64,000 bases of DNA, from assembly GCF_900070365.1 (NCBI RefSeq), contig NZ_LN850107.1, positions 3,720,001-3,784,000 of the forward strand, written 5' to 3'. Below the pieces are notes generated by a model. That model had not been told where the DNA came from and did not search any database. It saw only the letters and a program-made list of their open reading frames with translations. Source of the DNA: Alloactinosynnema sp. L-07 (GTDB lineage Bacteria > Actinomycetota > Actinomycetes > Mycobacteriales > Pseudonocardiaceae). This document shows positions 9,003 to 19,774 of this stretch, in pieces (position 1 is the stretch's first letter; each line of letters begins with the position of its first letter). The translations under genes and the position numbers were made by a program.

Positions 9003-10192
9003 ACCAAGTCTATCGCCTGCCGTGCGCGGAGCGTTTCCGGATGACTACGAAGAGGTAGCCTCCAGGCGTGCGACCCGAACCGGACGCCCAGCCCGGCGAC
9101 GCAGGCGAGGACGAGTGCGGCTGTCGTCGGCGGTAGGGCCGCTACCAGCAGATATGTGACCAGCCAGCCCGTGTGGGACAGCGCGAACTGAGCGGCGAAG
9201 AGGGCGGGCAGGTCGCCATCGGTGTCACGGATCAGCCTGCCGACCGGGGTGAGCACCGCTGAATACATCGCGCCGATGAGTAGCCAGAGGAGCAGCAGGG
9301 TCGGCCAGGCGGTGATCAGGATCGGGGCGGCCAGGAGCAAGACCGGCAGCGTCCCGGCGGCGGCGAGCATCATGCGGCGCGGGGGTTCGTGGTCGAGTAG
9401 GCGGGGCAGGGCGAGGGCGGTGGCCATCGAACCCAGGCCGAAGACGGCCAGCGCGATCGCGACGTCGGCGCTGGAGCGGCCCAGGCCGTGGACGATGACC
9501 ACCGTGTCCACCAGCACCAGCGCGCCCCCAGCGGCGGCGGCCAGGTTGAGGCCGAGCTGCGCGCGGAGGCTGGGCGCGCGGATGTAGGCCCGCAGCCCGG
9601 CCGTGAGGCGGCGAGGAACGGGAGCGGGCTTGGGCAGGCGCGTGGTGAGAACCAGCACGGCCGACGCGGCGAATCCGATCGCCGTGCCCACGAACAGCCA
9701 CGAGAACCCGACGACGGTCAGCAGTGCGGCGGCGAGTACCGGGCTGACCAGCGCTTCGAGGTCGTAGGCGAGTCGGGACAGCGACAGCGCGCGGGTGTAG
9801 TCCCGCTGGTCGGCAAGGACGGCGGGGATGACTGCCTGGAAGGTCGGCGTGAACGCGGCCGACGCGACCTGCAACACCGCGACCAGGGCAACCACCTGCC
9901 AGACCGCGTCCACCCACGGCAGCACACACACCACGGCCGCGCGGACCGCGTCGAGGGAGACGAGCAGCACCCGCCGGTCCATCCGGGCGGTGAACGTCGC
10001 GGCGACGGGCGCGACGACGATGTTGGCCAGCATCTTGATCGCGAGCAGACCGCCGAGAACGGCGCCCGCGCCCGCCCCGGTGAGGTCGTAGGCGAGCAGA
10101 CCGAGCGCGACCGTGGCGAGCCCGGTGCCGAGCAGCGAAACGATCTGCGCCGCGAACAACGCGCGGTACACGCGATCGGACAGGATCGGCAC
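8999..10192 (-). CDS. MFS transporter
   Basis: A 397-residue membrane protein with twelve hydrophobic stretches and the MFS loop 2-3 feature (ATFTARMDRRVLLVSLDAVRA). The best guess is a drug or metabolite exporter, with no substrate signature. The frame is open much further upstream, but the GTG at 10190-10192 has GGGAGG a few bases before it and begins a normal MFS N-terminus (VPILSDRVYRALFAAQIVSLLG). It is the first gene of the leftward cluster and overlaps the lipoprotein gene by 4 bases. It is divergent from the GNAT gene. Confidence 0.85.
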   Translation of the reverse strand: MPILSDRVYRALFAAQIVSLLGTGLATVALGLLAYDLTGAGAGAVLGGLLAIKMLANIVVAPVAATFTARMDRRVLLVSLDAVRAAVVCVLPWVDAVWQVVALVAVLQVASAAFTPTFQAVIPAVLADQRDYTRALSLSRLAYDLEALVSPVLAAALLTVVGFSWLFVGTAIGFAASAVLVLTTRLPKPAPVPRRLTAGLRAYIRAPSLRAQLGLNLAAAAGGALVLVDTVVIVHGLGRSSADVAIALAVFGLGSMATALALPRLLDHEPPRRMMLAAAGTLPVLLLAAPILITAWPTLLLLWLLIGAMYSAVLTPVGRLIRDTDGDLPALFAAQFALSHTGWLVTYLLVAALPPTTAALVLACVAGLGVRFGSHAWRLPLRSHPETLRARQAIDLV

Positions 10193-10379
10193 TGGCGCCT
10201 CCCGGGCTCCCGGCCACTGTAGATCCCCGACCCCGTCCGCGACGACGGCGCAAAAGCCATTGTGTGGCAACAGCATCACCCTGGCGGAGCCATCCGTGCA
10301 GCCTCCACAGTGGACCACCGGTCGGATCGGAGACCGACCTGTCCACCGGACCCTGTCGGCGACCCGATACGTTCCGGAC

Positions 10380-10949
10380 ATGGCTGAAGCCGATGTCCGC
10401 CCCGCAGTGCCCGACGACGTCGCGGAGATCGCGCGGATCCAGGTGTCGACCTGGCAGACCGGGTACGAGAGCTTGCTCCCCCCGGACATCCTCGCGAGCC
10501 TCGACGCCGTGGCCGCCGCGACGCAGTGGCGGCAGACGATCGAGCAGGGCCCCGCGCGTGTGCTGGTCGCCGTCGAGGGCGACTGGATTGTGGGTTTCTG
10601 CAGCTCAGGCCCATCCCCGGAGTCGGAGTCAGCGGCGGCGAACGACGTCCCGGTCCCCGACGCGGAGACGGTGGCGCTCATCGGCACTCTGCTGGTCGAG
10701 CCCCGCTGGGGCAGGCGCGGCCACGGCGGCAGGCTCCTGGTCGCCGCCGCCCGCGCCGCGACCGAGGACGGTTCGACGCGCGGGATCTGCTGGGTGCCGG
10801 AGGCGGACAAGGCGTCGGTCGCGTTCTTCCGCAGGGCTGGCTGGTCACCGGACGGAGTCGTGCGCACACTCGACGCGGGCGGAAAGCCGCTGCGTGAAGT
10901 ACGGATGTCGGGATCACTGAACCTGGACCTGACCATGGGCGCGGAGTAA
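10380..10949 (+). CDS. GNAT-family N-acetyltransferase
   Basis: A 189-residue enzyme with the GNAT fold: an N-terminal DVRPAVPDDVAEIARI segment, WQTGYESLLP as in the RimI-like/YdaF group, and the acetyl-CoA loop LLVEPRWGRRGHGGRLLVAA (about residues 99-118, R/Q-x-x-G-x-G/A-like). It transfers acetyl from acetyl-CoA to an unknown amine. The ATG at 10380 begins directly before MAEADVRP. No strong Shine-Dalgarno precedes it, so the message may be leaderless. Divergent from the MFS gene. Confidence 0.8.
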   Translation: MAEADVRPAVPDDVAEIARIQVSTWQTGYESLLPPDILASLDAVAAATQWRQTIEQGPARVLVAVEGDWIVGFCSSGPSPESESAAANDVPVPDAETVALIGTLLVEPRWGRRGHGGRLLVAAARAATEDGSTRGICWVPEADKASVAFFRRAGWSPDGVVRTLDAGGKPLREVRMSGSLNLDLTMGAE

Positions 10950-11013
10950 CGCCGGCAACCTTATGGGCGAAAGTACGTCCTAGGTGAGGTACCGTCGCTG
11001 GTCAATCCATCTA

Positions 11014-11538
11014 ATGGGGGTCCCGTACGTGCTGGCCTGGCTCTGTGTGACGTTCGGCGTCGCCTTCGGGTCGGCACTCGTCCCTTTTGTGAGCGTTGAG
11101 CTGTTCGTCCTCGGGCTCATGTCACAGCAGCCTGGCATTTCCTGTCTGGCCTTGGGCGCGGTGGTCGCGGTCGCCCAGATCGCGGGCAAGCTGCTCTACT
11201 ACTACATGGGTCGCGGGTCGATCCACCTGCCGAAGTTCCTACACCGCGAGCCCAAGCCGCTCACCGACCGGCGGATGCGCTGGCAGATGCGGACCAAGCG
11301 GGCACGCGCGTGGGTGGAGCGGACCAGGGAGCGCTGCGAGCGGCACCCGGGCTGGATGTTCGGCACCTACGGGGTGAGTTCGGTGACCGGTCTGCCCCCG
11401 TTCATGGCGATGACGGTGATGGCCGGTCTGGTGCGGATGCCGTTGAGCACGTTCGTGTCGGTGGGCTTGGCGGGCCGCTTCCTGCGGTTCAGCGCACTGG
11501 CGGCCTCACCTGCGCTCTTCGCCGGCTGGTTCCTGTAG
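11014..11538 (+). CDS. Small multi-span membrane protein (VTT/SNARE-associated-like)
   Basis: About 174 residues with hydrophobic helices near residues 3-25, 28-60, 122-142 and 148-172, separated by a very basic loop (HREPKPLTDRRMRWQMRTKRARAW). The segment YGVSSVTGLPPFMAMTVMAGLVRMPLSTF resembles the second half of DedA/VTT-type proteins. No function is assigned. The start is uncertain: in-frame GTG 10984, ATG 11014 and GTG 11029 are possible, and the last has the best ribosome site (GGGGG 8 bases upstream). Its 3' end overlaps the converging DUF397 gene by 33 bases. Confidence 0.65.
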   Translation: MGVPYVLAWLCVTFGVAFGSALVPFVSVELFVLGLMSQQPGISCLALGAVVAVAQIAGKLLYYYMGRGSIHLPKFLHREPKPLTDRRMRWQMRTKRARAWVERTRERCERHPGWMFGTYGVSSVTGLPPFMAMTVMAGLVRMPLSTFVSVGLAGRFLRFSALAASPALFAGWFL

Positions 11539-11736
11539 GAAAGCGGTCCAGGCGGCCGGGCCGAACGTCAGGTGCCCAGCCTCCGGCTTCTTGGAGTCAC
11601 GGACACCGACAACCTCGGCGAAGTCGACCTCGACACAAGCGCCGTTGTTGCCACTGAAGCTGCTTGTGCGCCAGCGCACCTCCACACAGTCGCCGTTGTC
11701 GCCGCTGAAGCTGCTCTTACGCCACGCCGTCCCCAT
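11506..11736 (-). CDS. DUF397-domain protein
   Basis: A 76-residue protein made of a duplicated DUF397 entry motif (WRKSSFSGDNGDCVEV at about residues 5-20, then WRTSSFSGNNGACVEV) followed by the usual VGVRDSKKPEAGHLTFGPAAWTAFL ending. DUF397 proteins accompany XRE/DUF5753 regulators throughout actinomycetes and have been likened to toxin-antitoxin partners and developmental regulators. The ATG at 11734-11736 lies inside the last codons of the XRE gene (20-bp overlap), with GGAAG ahead of it, so the pair is co-translated. An in-frame upstream ATG (11781) would lengthen it by 15 residues. Confidence 0.85.
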   Translation of the reverse strand: MGTAWRKSSFSGDNGDCVEVRWRTSSFSGNNGACVEVDFAEVVGVRDSKKPEAGHLTFGPAAWTAFLQEPAGEERR

Positions 11737-12598
11737 GACTGCTCGCTTCCGTCCGGTCGTACCTGCTTGCGTACGACGCAAGCACCGAACGTGATTCTTT
11801 CACACTCAGCGCAACCTCAGCGAGGTTGCCGAGAATCAGCCAGTACGTGGCGATATCGGTCTGACTCTCCATGAACATGCTGCGGTTCTGGGTTTCCACA
11901 CAGATCACCGGCTGTTGATCGGTGTACTGCATCAACCTGAACGGCCCGGCCAGTCCCGCGTGCGCACCTGCTGCTTCGGGAACGACCTGGATCGAGCAAA
12001 ACTGCCTGGAAGCCACGAACAGCAGGTGAAGCATCTGCTCGTGCATCACTTGCGCCCCGCCAACCGGGAGCCGCAGTGCGTTCTCGTGGATATAGAACGT
12101 GAACTCGGGCGGCACCCTCCGCTTGAGCAAGATCTGGCGTTCCATGCGCGCCTGCACTCGCGGCTCGATACCCGGCTCGGGAACCATGCGAGCCTCGCGC
12201 ATCATCGACCGGGCGTAGTCCTCGGTCTGCAACAGGCCCGGAATCCGGTTGAGTTCCAAAGAGTAGATCGCAGATGCGGTGGTCTCATGCAGAACGAGGG
12301 TGCGGAGTTGGTCGGGCAGCTTCTCGCCGTGATGCCGCAACCAGGTGCCGTCTTCGTCGCCGCTGCACAGCTCTACGATCCGGTCCAACTCCTTCGGCGT
12401 CACTCGGCAGAACGCCAAGTAGATCGCCGCATCCACCTCACTGCACGGAATCTTCCCCGTCTCCACCCGGGAGATCTTCGTCTCCGTCCACCCGATCAGC
12501 CTCGCCAGCTCACGCCCCTTCAGCCCTTGCAGCTGCCGAGCCCGCTTCAGCTCGTCCCCTAGTTCACGGCTTCGCGCCGTCGCGTTGCGCCCGTCCAT
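11717..12598 (-). CDS. XRE-family regulator with DUF5753 domain
   Basis: A 293-residue protein. The N-terminal XRE helix-turn-helix (LKRARQLQGLKGRELARLIGWTETKISRVETGK, residues about 17-50) is followed by a DUF5753 domain that includes the family landmarks IPGLLQTEDYAR and the distal GPFRLMQYTDQQPVICVE. This Scr1/WhiJ-like class pairs with DUF397 proteins, as here, where the DUF397 gene overlaps its 3' end. It is divergent from the sigma-factor remnant; the AT-rich 165-base gap upstream probably contains its promoter. Confidence 0.9.
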   Translation of the reverse strand: MDGRNATARSRELGDELKRARQLQGLKGRELARLIGWTETKISRVETGKIPCSEVDAAIYLAFCRVTPKELDRIVELCSGDEDGTWLRHHGEKLPDQLRTLVLHETTASAIYSLELNRIPGLLQTEDYARSMMREARMVPEPGIEPRVQARMERQILLKRRVPPEFTFYIHENALRLPVGGAQVMHEQMLHLLFVASRQFCSIQVVPEAAGAHAGLAGPFRLMQYTDQQPVICVETQNRSMFMESQTDIATYWLILGNLAEVALSVKESRSVLASYASRYDRTEASSHGDGVA

Positions 12599-12763
12599 AC
12601 TCGAACGCTAACCAGTCCGACCCGTGAAATCCCGCCGAACACACCACAATCACCGGAAAGGACCACAAACGCGCTTCTCTTGCGCCCCAAGCAAATTCTC
12701 CGCTAATCAAATACTGTTAGACACAACGCGGCCCTACCAACCGGAGTCGATCAGTCGCCCGAG

Positions 12764-13219
12764 ATGCCCCAAAAAGGCGATCTCGCGGAGTTGGTGACCG
12801 CCATCCAGGCGGGCGACCGCGACGCGTTCGCCGCGATGTATGACCGCTACGCCGACCACCTCTACGACTTCTGCGTCGGCGTGCTGCGCGACAAGCACGA
12901 CGCCGAGGACGCGGTGCAGGACACCTTCGCCCTCGCGGTCCAGCAGCTGGGGCAGCTGGATATGCACCTGCGCCACGGTTCGGAGGGCGCCGACCTCGGC
13001 GAGGCGCTTGGCGTGAGTGAGGACCATGCCTAGGTGCTGCTCAACCGGCTGCGCGGCCAGGTGGGGCGAGCGTTGGGAGCGCTGCTGATCGCCCGACTCG
13101 GCGGCTTCCCCGTGACAGGCAGCGTGACCTGGCACATCACCGCTGCCGACGCGGCGGGCAGCACCGGCACCGGCCCGACATCGAGCCTGGTGATCACCCG
13201 CTGTCCGCCGCCGGGGTAG
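12764..13219 (+). pseudogene. Decayed sigma-70 family (ECF-type) sigma factor gene
   Basis: Residues 1-62 are a good sigma region 2 (DRDAFAAMYDRYADHLYDFC, then HDAEDAVQDTF). The frame then jumps to DMHLRHGSEGADLGEALGVSEDHA, a fragment of the region 4 helix-turn-helix. An in-frame TAG at 13031-13033 follows, after which the same frame continues with VLLNRLRGQVGRALGALLIARLGG, the expected rest of region 4, and then an Ig-like tail ending ITRCPPPG at 13219. The linker between regions 2 and 4 and most of the region after 4 are missing. Two deletions plus a nonsense codon indicate a dead gene, unless the first 89 residues are expressed. Confidence 0.75.
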
Positions 13220-13247
13220 CCGCCGGGTCACTCGGTTCCCGATGATC

Positions 13248-13687
13248 TCAATCTTGTGCGAGTTCCAACGCCTTGCGCATGGCGTCGCGGCCACGGCCCC
13301 GGTCGCCCGCGATGTCGTAGGCCACCGCCAGCCGGTACCAGGCCCGCCAGTCCTCGGGCGCCGCTTCGACCTCGGCCCGCCGCTCCTCGAACCACTCGTC
13401 GGCGGCCTTGCGGTCGACGCGGCCGGATGGGAGACGGGGCAGGCCGGACGTGTCGGGCAGGCCGCCCTCGGCGTCCAGCCGCTTGCCCAGTTCGGACGTG
13501 CGCATGCCGAACCGCAGGGTCGACCACACGACCCAGGCGCCGACGATCGGGAGCAGCAGCACGCCGATGCCGAAGGCCACCGCGATCGGGGAGCCGTCGC
13601 GGAAAAGCGCGACCGCTCGGCCGCCCAGCAGTACGAAGTACAGGACCAGGACGGCCGAGAGGACCAGCGAAACCGTGCGCGCGGACA

Positions 13688-13688
<1 letters not shown>
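13248..13688 (-). CDS. Small membrane protein with TPR-like C-terminus
   Basis: A 146-residue protein with two N-terminal membrane helices (about residues 4-24 and 36-56) and a soluble end containing one TPR-like hairpin (DWRAWYRLAVAYDIAGDRGRGRDAMRKALEL). Function unknown; it probably recruits partners at the membrane face. Its GTG start shares one base with the dapB stop (TAGTG at 13686-13690), so it is the last gene of the pnp-M16-dapB unit. Confidence 0.75.
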
Positions 13689-15851
<2,163 letters not shown>

Positions 15852-15855
<4 letters not shown>

Positions 15856-18095
15856 TGGGCAGGAGCCGCCTCAACCGTCTCGGGAGCCTCGACCGGCGCG
15901 TCAGCGGCCGGAGCGGCTTCGGCGTCTTCGACGACAACCAGGCTGATCTTGCCGCGCTGGTCGATGTCGGCGATCTCGACGCGGAGCTTGTCGCCGACCT
16001 TGACGACATCCTCCACCTTGTTGATGCGCTTGCCGTTGCCCAGCTTGGAGATGTGGACCAAGCCGTCCTTGCCCGGCAGCAGGGAGACGAAGGCGCCGAA
16101 GGCGGCGGTCTTGACGACCGTGCCCAGGAAGCGCTCGCCGACCTTGGGGAGCTGCGGGTTCGCGATGGCGTTGATGAGGCCGATGGCGGCCTCGGCGGAC
16201 GGACCGTCCGCGGCACCGACATAGATCGTGCCGTCATCCTCGATGGAGATGTCGGCGCCGGTCTGCTCGGTGATCGAGTTGATCATCTTGCCCTTCGGGC
16301 CGATGACCTCACCGATCTTGTCCACCGGGATCTTCACGCTGGTCACGCGCGGGCTGTACGGGGACATCTCGTCCGGACCGTCGATCGCCTCGGCCATGAC
16401 CTCGAGGATCGTGTACCGGGCGTCCTTGGCCTGCTCCAGCGCCTGGGCCAGGACCTCCGACGGGATGCCGTCGAGCTTGGTGTCCAGCTGCAGGGCGGTG
16501 ACGAAGGTCTTGGTGCCCGCGACCTTGAAGTCCATGTCGCCGAAGGCGTCCTCGGCGCCGAGGATGTCGGTCAGCGCGACGTAGCGCGTCTCACCGTCGA
16601 CCTCGTCGGACACCAGGCCCATGGCGATACCCGAGACCGGCGCCTTGAGCGGCACACCGGCGTTGAGCAGCGACATGGTCGACGCGCAGACCGAGCCCAT
16701 CGAGGTCGAGCCGTTGGAGCTCAGCGCCTCGGAGACCTGGCGGATGGCGTACGGGAACTCGTCGCGCTTGGGGAGAACGGGCATGAGGGCCCGCTCGGCC
16801 AGCGCGCCGTGGCCGATCTCGCGCCGCTTCGGCGAGCCGACGCGGCCGGTCTCGCCGGTGGAGAACGGCGGGAAGTTGTAGTGGTGCATGTAGCGCTTGT
16901 GCGTCTCCGGGGACAGCGAGTCGATCTGCTGCTCCAGGCGAAGCATGTTCAGCGTGGTGACACCCAGGATCTGGGTCTCGCCGCGCTCGAACAGTGCCGA
17001 GCCGTGCGCCCGCGGGATCAGCGCGACCTCGGCGGACAGGTCGCGGATGTCGGTCAGACCGCGACCGTCGATGCGGACCTTGTCGCGCAGGATGCGCTGG
17101 CGGACGAGCTTCTTGTTCAGCGAGCGGAACGCCGCGCCGATCTCCTTGTCGCGACCCTCGAACGCCGCCTGGGCGCCGACGGTCTCCAGGCACAGGGCCT
17201 TGACCTCGTCGATGCGGTTCTCGCGGTCCTGCTTGCCCGCGATGGTCAGCGCCTCGGCCAGCTGGTCGGAGACGGCGGCCGCGACCGCGTCGTACGCGTC
17301 GGGCTGGTAGGCCGGGTAGGTCGGGAACTCGCCGGTCGCCTTGGCGGCGTTGCCCGCGAGCTCGGCCTGCGCGTCGCACAGCACCTTGATGAACGGCTTG
17401 GCGGCCTCAAGGCCCTGCGCCACGACCTCTTCGGTCGGCGCCGGGGCACCGGCCTCGATCAGGTCGATCACGTTGTCGGTGGCCTCGGCCTCGACCATCA
17501 TGATCGCGACGTCGTTGTTCACGACGCGACCGGCGACGACCATGTCGAAGACGGCCTTCTCAAGCTGCTCGTAGGTCGGGAACGCGACCCACTGGCCTTC
17601 GATGAGCGCGACCCGGACACCGCCGATGGGGCCCGAGAAGGGCAGCCCGGCGAGCTGGGTGGACGCCGACGCGGCGTTGATCGCCACGACGTCGTAGAGG
17701 TCCTGCGGGTTGAGCGACTGGACCGTGATGACGACCTGGATCTCGTTGCGCAGGCCGTCGACGAACGACGGGCGCAGCGGGCGGTCGATGAGGCGGCAGG
17801 TCAGGACCGCGTCGGTGGACGGGCGGCCCTCGCGGCGGAAGAACGCGCCGGGGATGCGACCCACGGCGTACATGCGCTCCTCGACGTCCACGGTCAGCGG
17901 GAAGAAGTCGAAGTGCTCCTTGGGGTGCTTCGACGCCGTCGTCGCCGACAGCAGCATGGTCTCCTCATCGAGGTAGGCCACGACGCTGCCCGCGGCCTGG
18001 CGGGCCAGGCGGCCCGTCTCGAATCGGATGGTGCGCGTGCCGAACTTGCCGTTATCGATGACGGCTGTCGACTCGTGCACGGTGTTGTCAGTCAT
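15852..18095 (-). CDS. pnp: Polyribonucleotide nucleotidyltransferase
   Basis: A 747-residue enzyme that degrades RNA 3'-to-5' with phosphate and can also add tails. Domains in order: RNase PH 1 ([25 protein letters not shown] near residue 85), a helical linker, RNase PH 2 ([11 protein letters not shown] and [18 protein letters not shown]), a KH domain with IGPKGKMIN (near 605), and an S1 domain ([28 protein letters not shown]) with a short Ala/Pro-rich tail. GAGGAG ahead of ATG 18093-18095 sets the start; the frame is open 96 bases further upstream but without a ribosome site. Probably co-transcribed with rpsO. Confidence 0.97.
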
Positions 18096-18271
18096 ATATC
18101 TCCTCGTCTTCGAGCCAGCGCGCAACCCGAGCACGGGCGCGGTTCGGACGAGGCCGGTCTTCGATCGAAGTCTTCGGGGTTTGATCGACACTCCCTGTGT
18201 CGTGTCCCGGAGACCACTACCGAGGACCGGCGAACTTGGTCCCGTGGTGCGCGGCGTGCTGGCTCTTCGTC

Positions 18272-18330
18272 TTTTGACTCATGCCCTGGTGAGCAGAGCC
18301 TTTTGACTCTTGCCCTTGGTGAGCAGAGCC
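18272..18330. repeat. Tandem ~30-bp direct repeat in the rpsO-pnp spacer
   Basis: Two back-to-back units, 18272-18300 (29 bases) and 18301-18330 (30 bases), differ only by one substitution and one inserted T. They lie between the rpsO terminator hairpin and the pnp start. A partial third similarity (GGCTCTTCGTC) precedes them at 18261-18271. Confidence 0.85.
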
Positions 18331-18353
18331 TTCGTTGCTTGTTGAGTTATGGG

Positions 18354-18384
18354 TGGGGGGAGTGACCGTCGGCCACTCCCCCCA
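18354..18384 (-). terminator. rpsO terminator or processing hairpin
   Basis: An 11-bp perfect stem (18354-18364 with 18374-18384) starts 9 bases after the rpsO stop in the leftward direction. In many bacteria an rpsO-pnp hairpin of this kind acts as a partial terminator and an RNase III site; here only the hairpin itself is seen. Confidence 0.75.
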
Positions 18385-18392
18385 GTGTCACG

Positions 18393-18662
18393 CTATCGAC
18401 GCAGGCCGAGGCGCGAGATCAGCGCACGGTAGCGCTCGATGTCGACCTTGGTCAGGTAGTTGAGCAGCCGGCGGCGACGGCCGACAAGAAGCAGCAGGCC
18501 ACGACGCGAGTGGTGGTCGTGCTTGTGCATCTTCAGGTGCTCGGTGAGGTCCTTGATGCGCTTGGTGAGCAGCGCGATCTGGGCCTCGGGGGATCCGGTG
18601 TCCGAGTCGTGCACGCCGTACTCGGAAAGGATCGTCTTCTTCTGTTCGGTGGACAGAGCCAC
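18393..18662 (-). CDS. rpsO: 30S ribosomal protein S15
   Basis: An 89-residue primary 16S rRNA-binding protein of the small subunit. The family signature [25 protein letters not shown] (middle of the protein) and the N-terminal [18 protein letters not shown] are complete, and the length is normal. GTG at 18660-18662 is preceded by GAGGAG. It is upstream of pnp, the usual bacterial order. Confidence 0.98.
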   Translation of the reverse strand: MALSTEQKKTILSEYGVHDSDTGSPEAQIALLTKRIKDLTEHLKMHKHDHHSRRGLLLLVGRRRRLLNYLTKVDIERYRALISRLGLRR

Positions 18663-18786
18663 TCGTCATCTCCTCATAAACATGTCCCGTGCGGCCCGGA
18701 GTGGTGAATCGCACCCGGGTGAGTCGGTACCGGCCGCCACGGACTGCAGCCGGACCCAATCACCAAGGTTAGCAGGTGGACTCCGA

Positions 18787-19233
18787 CTACTCCGCGTGGA
18801 GCAGTCCGACCTGGTGGATCGGCGTGTACACCGGCCCTGGGTCGCTGCGGTAGAGGACGAGTTCGGTCGGGATCCACTCGGGTCCGGTGTAGTCGGCCTC
18901 GAAGCTCGCCCGGTGGCGTTTCGGCCAGCGGGCGAGAGTCACGTGCGGGATGTAGTCCTCGGGGTCACCGCCCGCGGCTTTCACAATCGCGTGCAGCTCG
19001 GGTGTGGTTTCGACACCGACCCAGGCGACTCCGGGAAACGATCCCGACCCGGTCAGCCTAAGGCGTGGGGCTCGGAGTGTCGCGGGAATTAACGGCGGGG
19101 TGCTCTCGCCGTAGTAGACGACGGTGATGTGCCAGGTGTGCCGGGCCGTCGGGCGTCCGGGCATCTTGGGGAGGTGGTCGGCCAGGTGGTCGGCGACCTC
19201 GTCGGGCAGGGGAAACGCGGAGAACAGCCTCAT
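18787..19233 (-). CDS. 2'-5' RNA ligase-like 2H phosphoesterase
   Basis: A 148-residue protein with both 2H catalytic tetrapeptides: HITVVYYG (about residues 34-41) and HVTLARW (about 93-99). The fold (LigT/ThpR) either ligates RNA 2'-5' ends or hydrolyses cyclic phosphates; most bacterial members act as 1',2'- or 2',3'-cyclic phosphodiesterases. ATG 19231-19233 overlaps the stop of the upstream helix-turn-helix gene by 4 bases (ATGA), so the two are co-translated. The frame is open further upstream but there it overlaps that neighbour. Confidence 0.85.
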   Translation of the reverse strand: MRLFSAFPLPDEVADHLADHLPKMPGRPTARHTWHITVVYYGESTPPLIPATLRAPRLRLTGSGSFPGVAWVGVETTPELHAIVKAAGGDPEDYIPHVTLARWPKRHRASFEADYTGPEWIPTELVLYRSDPGPVYTPIHQVGLLHAE

Positions 19234-19700
19234 ACCCGCTTGCCCGCGCGACGCAACAGGTCGGCGAGTTCGGGGAAGCGGCCGTCGAGGGTGGCGGCGG
19301 CCTCGGTCAGGTCGTTGGCCGGGATGAGCCTGCGCAGCGCCATGATCGCGCTGCGACCCACGTCGACGGGCAGGTTGTCCCTGGTCACGGCCGGTTTCGA
19401 GGACCGGACGTCGTCCAGCGCCGCCTGTAACGCCTCCCGCCGCCCGGAGGCGACGTCGGGGGTGAGGATCTTGCGTTCGAGCATGATCAGGCGGGCGAGG
19501 ACGGCCGGGTTGCCGATCTTGGCCCGGCGGCCGCTCATGACCTGGCTGAGCATGGGGGCACTGATGCCGAGCACGTCGGCGAGACTGGCCTGCGAGACAT
19601 CGAAAGCGACTACCAGCCTGCGCACCCGATCGCCCAACGGTTCCCCGTACCACTCCCGCTGCAACGCGATGTTGCGCTGGACGATCTTGTGGTCCTCCAC
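19230..19700 (-). CDS. Helix-turn-helix DNA-binding protein
   Basis: A 156-residue protein with a Cro/XRE-like helix-turn-helix (VSQASLADVLGISAPMLSQVMSGRRAKIGNP, residues about 35-65). It is followed by a helical region about 90 residues long with no known enzyme motif. The start is GTG 19698-19700, with GGAGAGG 8 bases upstream. It heads a two-gene operon with the 2H phosphoesterase and sits between ribF and rpsO, which are neighbours in many actinobacteria. Similar proteins are often simply annotated 'DNA-binding protein'; target unknown. Confidence 0.8.
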   Translation of the reverse strand: MEDHKIVQRNIALQREWYGEPLGDRVRRLVVAFDVSQASLADVLGISAPMLSQVMSGRRAKIGNPAVLARLIMLERKILTPDVASGRREALQAALDDVRSSKPAVTRDNLPVDVGRSAIMALRRLIPANDLTEAAATLDGRFPELADLLRRAGKRV

Positions 19701-19774
19701 TGTTATGGCCTCTCCCCTACCGCCCGCTTTGGCAGTATCTTGCCAGGCCCCGCCACGTTCCGTGGACGAATCGC

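Noticed and set aside
12599..12763. Possible small gene or RNA in the AT-rich gap upstream of the XRE gene
   Set aside because: Only promoter-like AT bias is visible; no open frame or stable structure could be supported.
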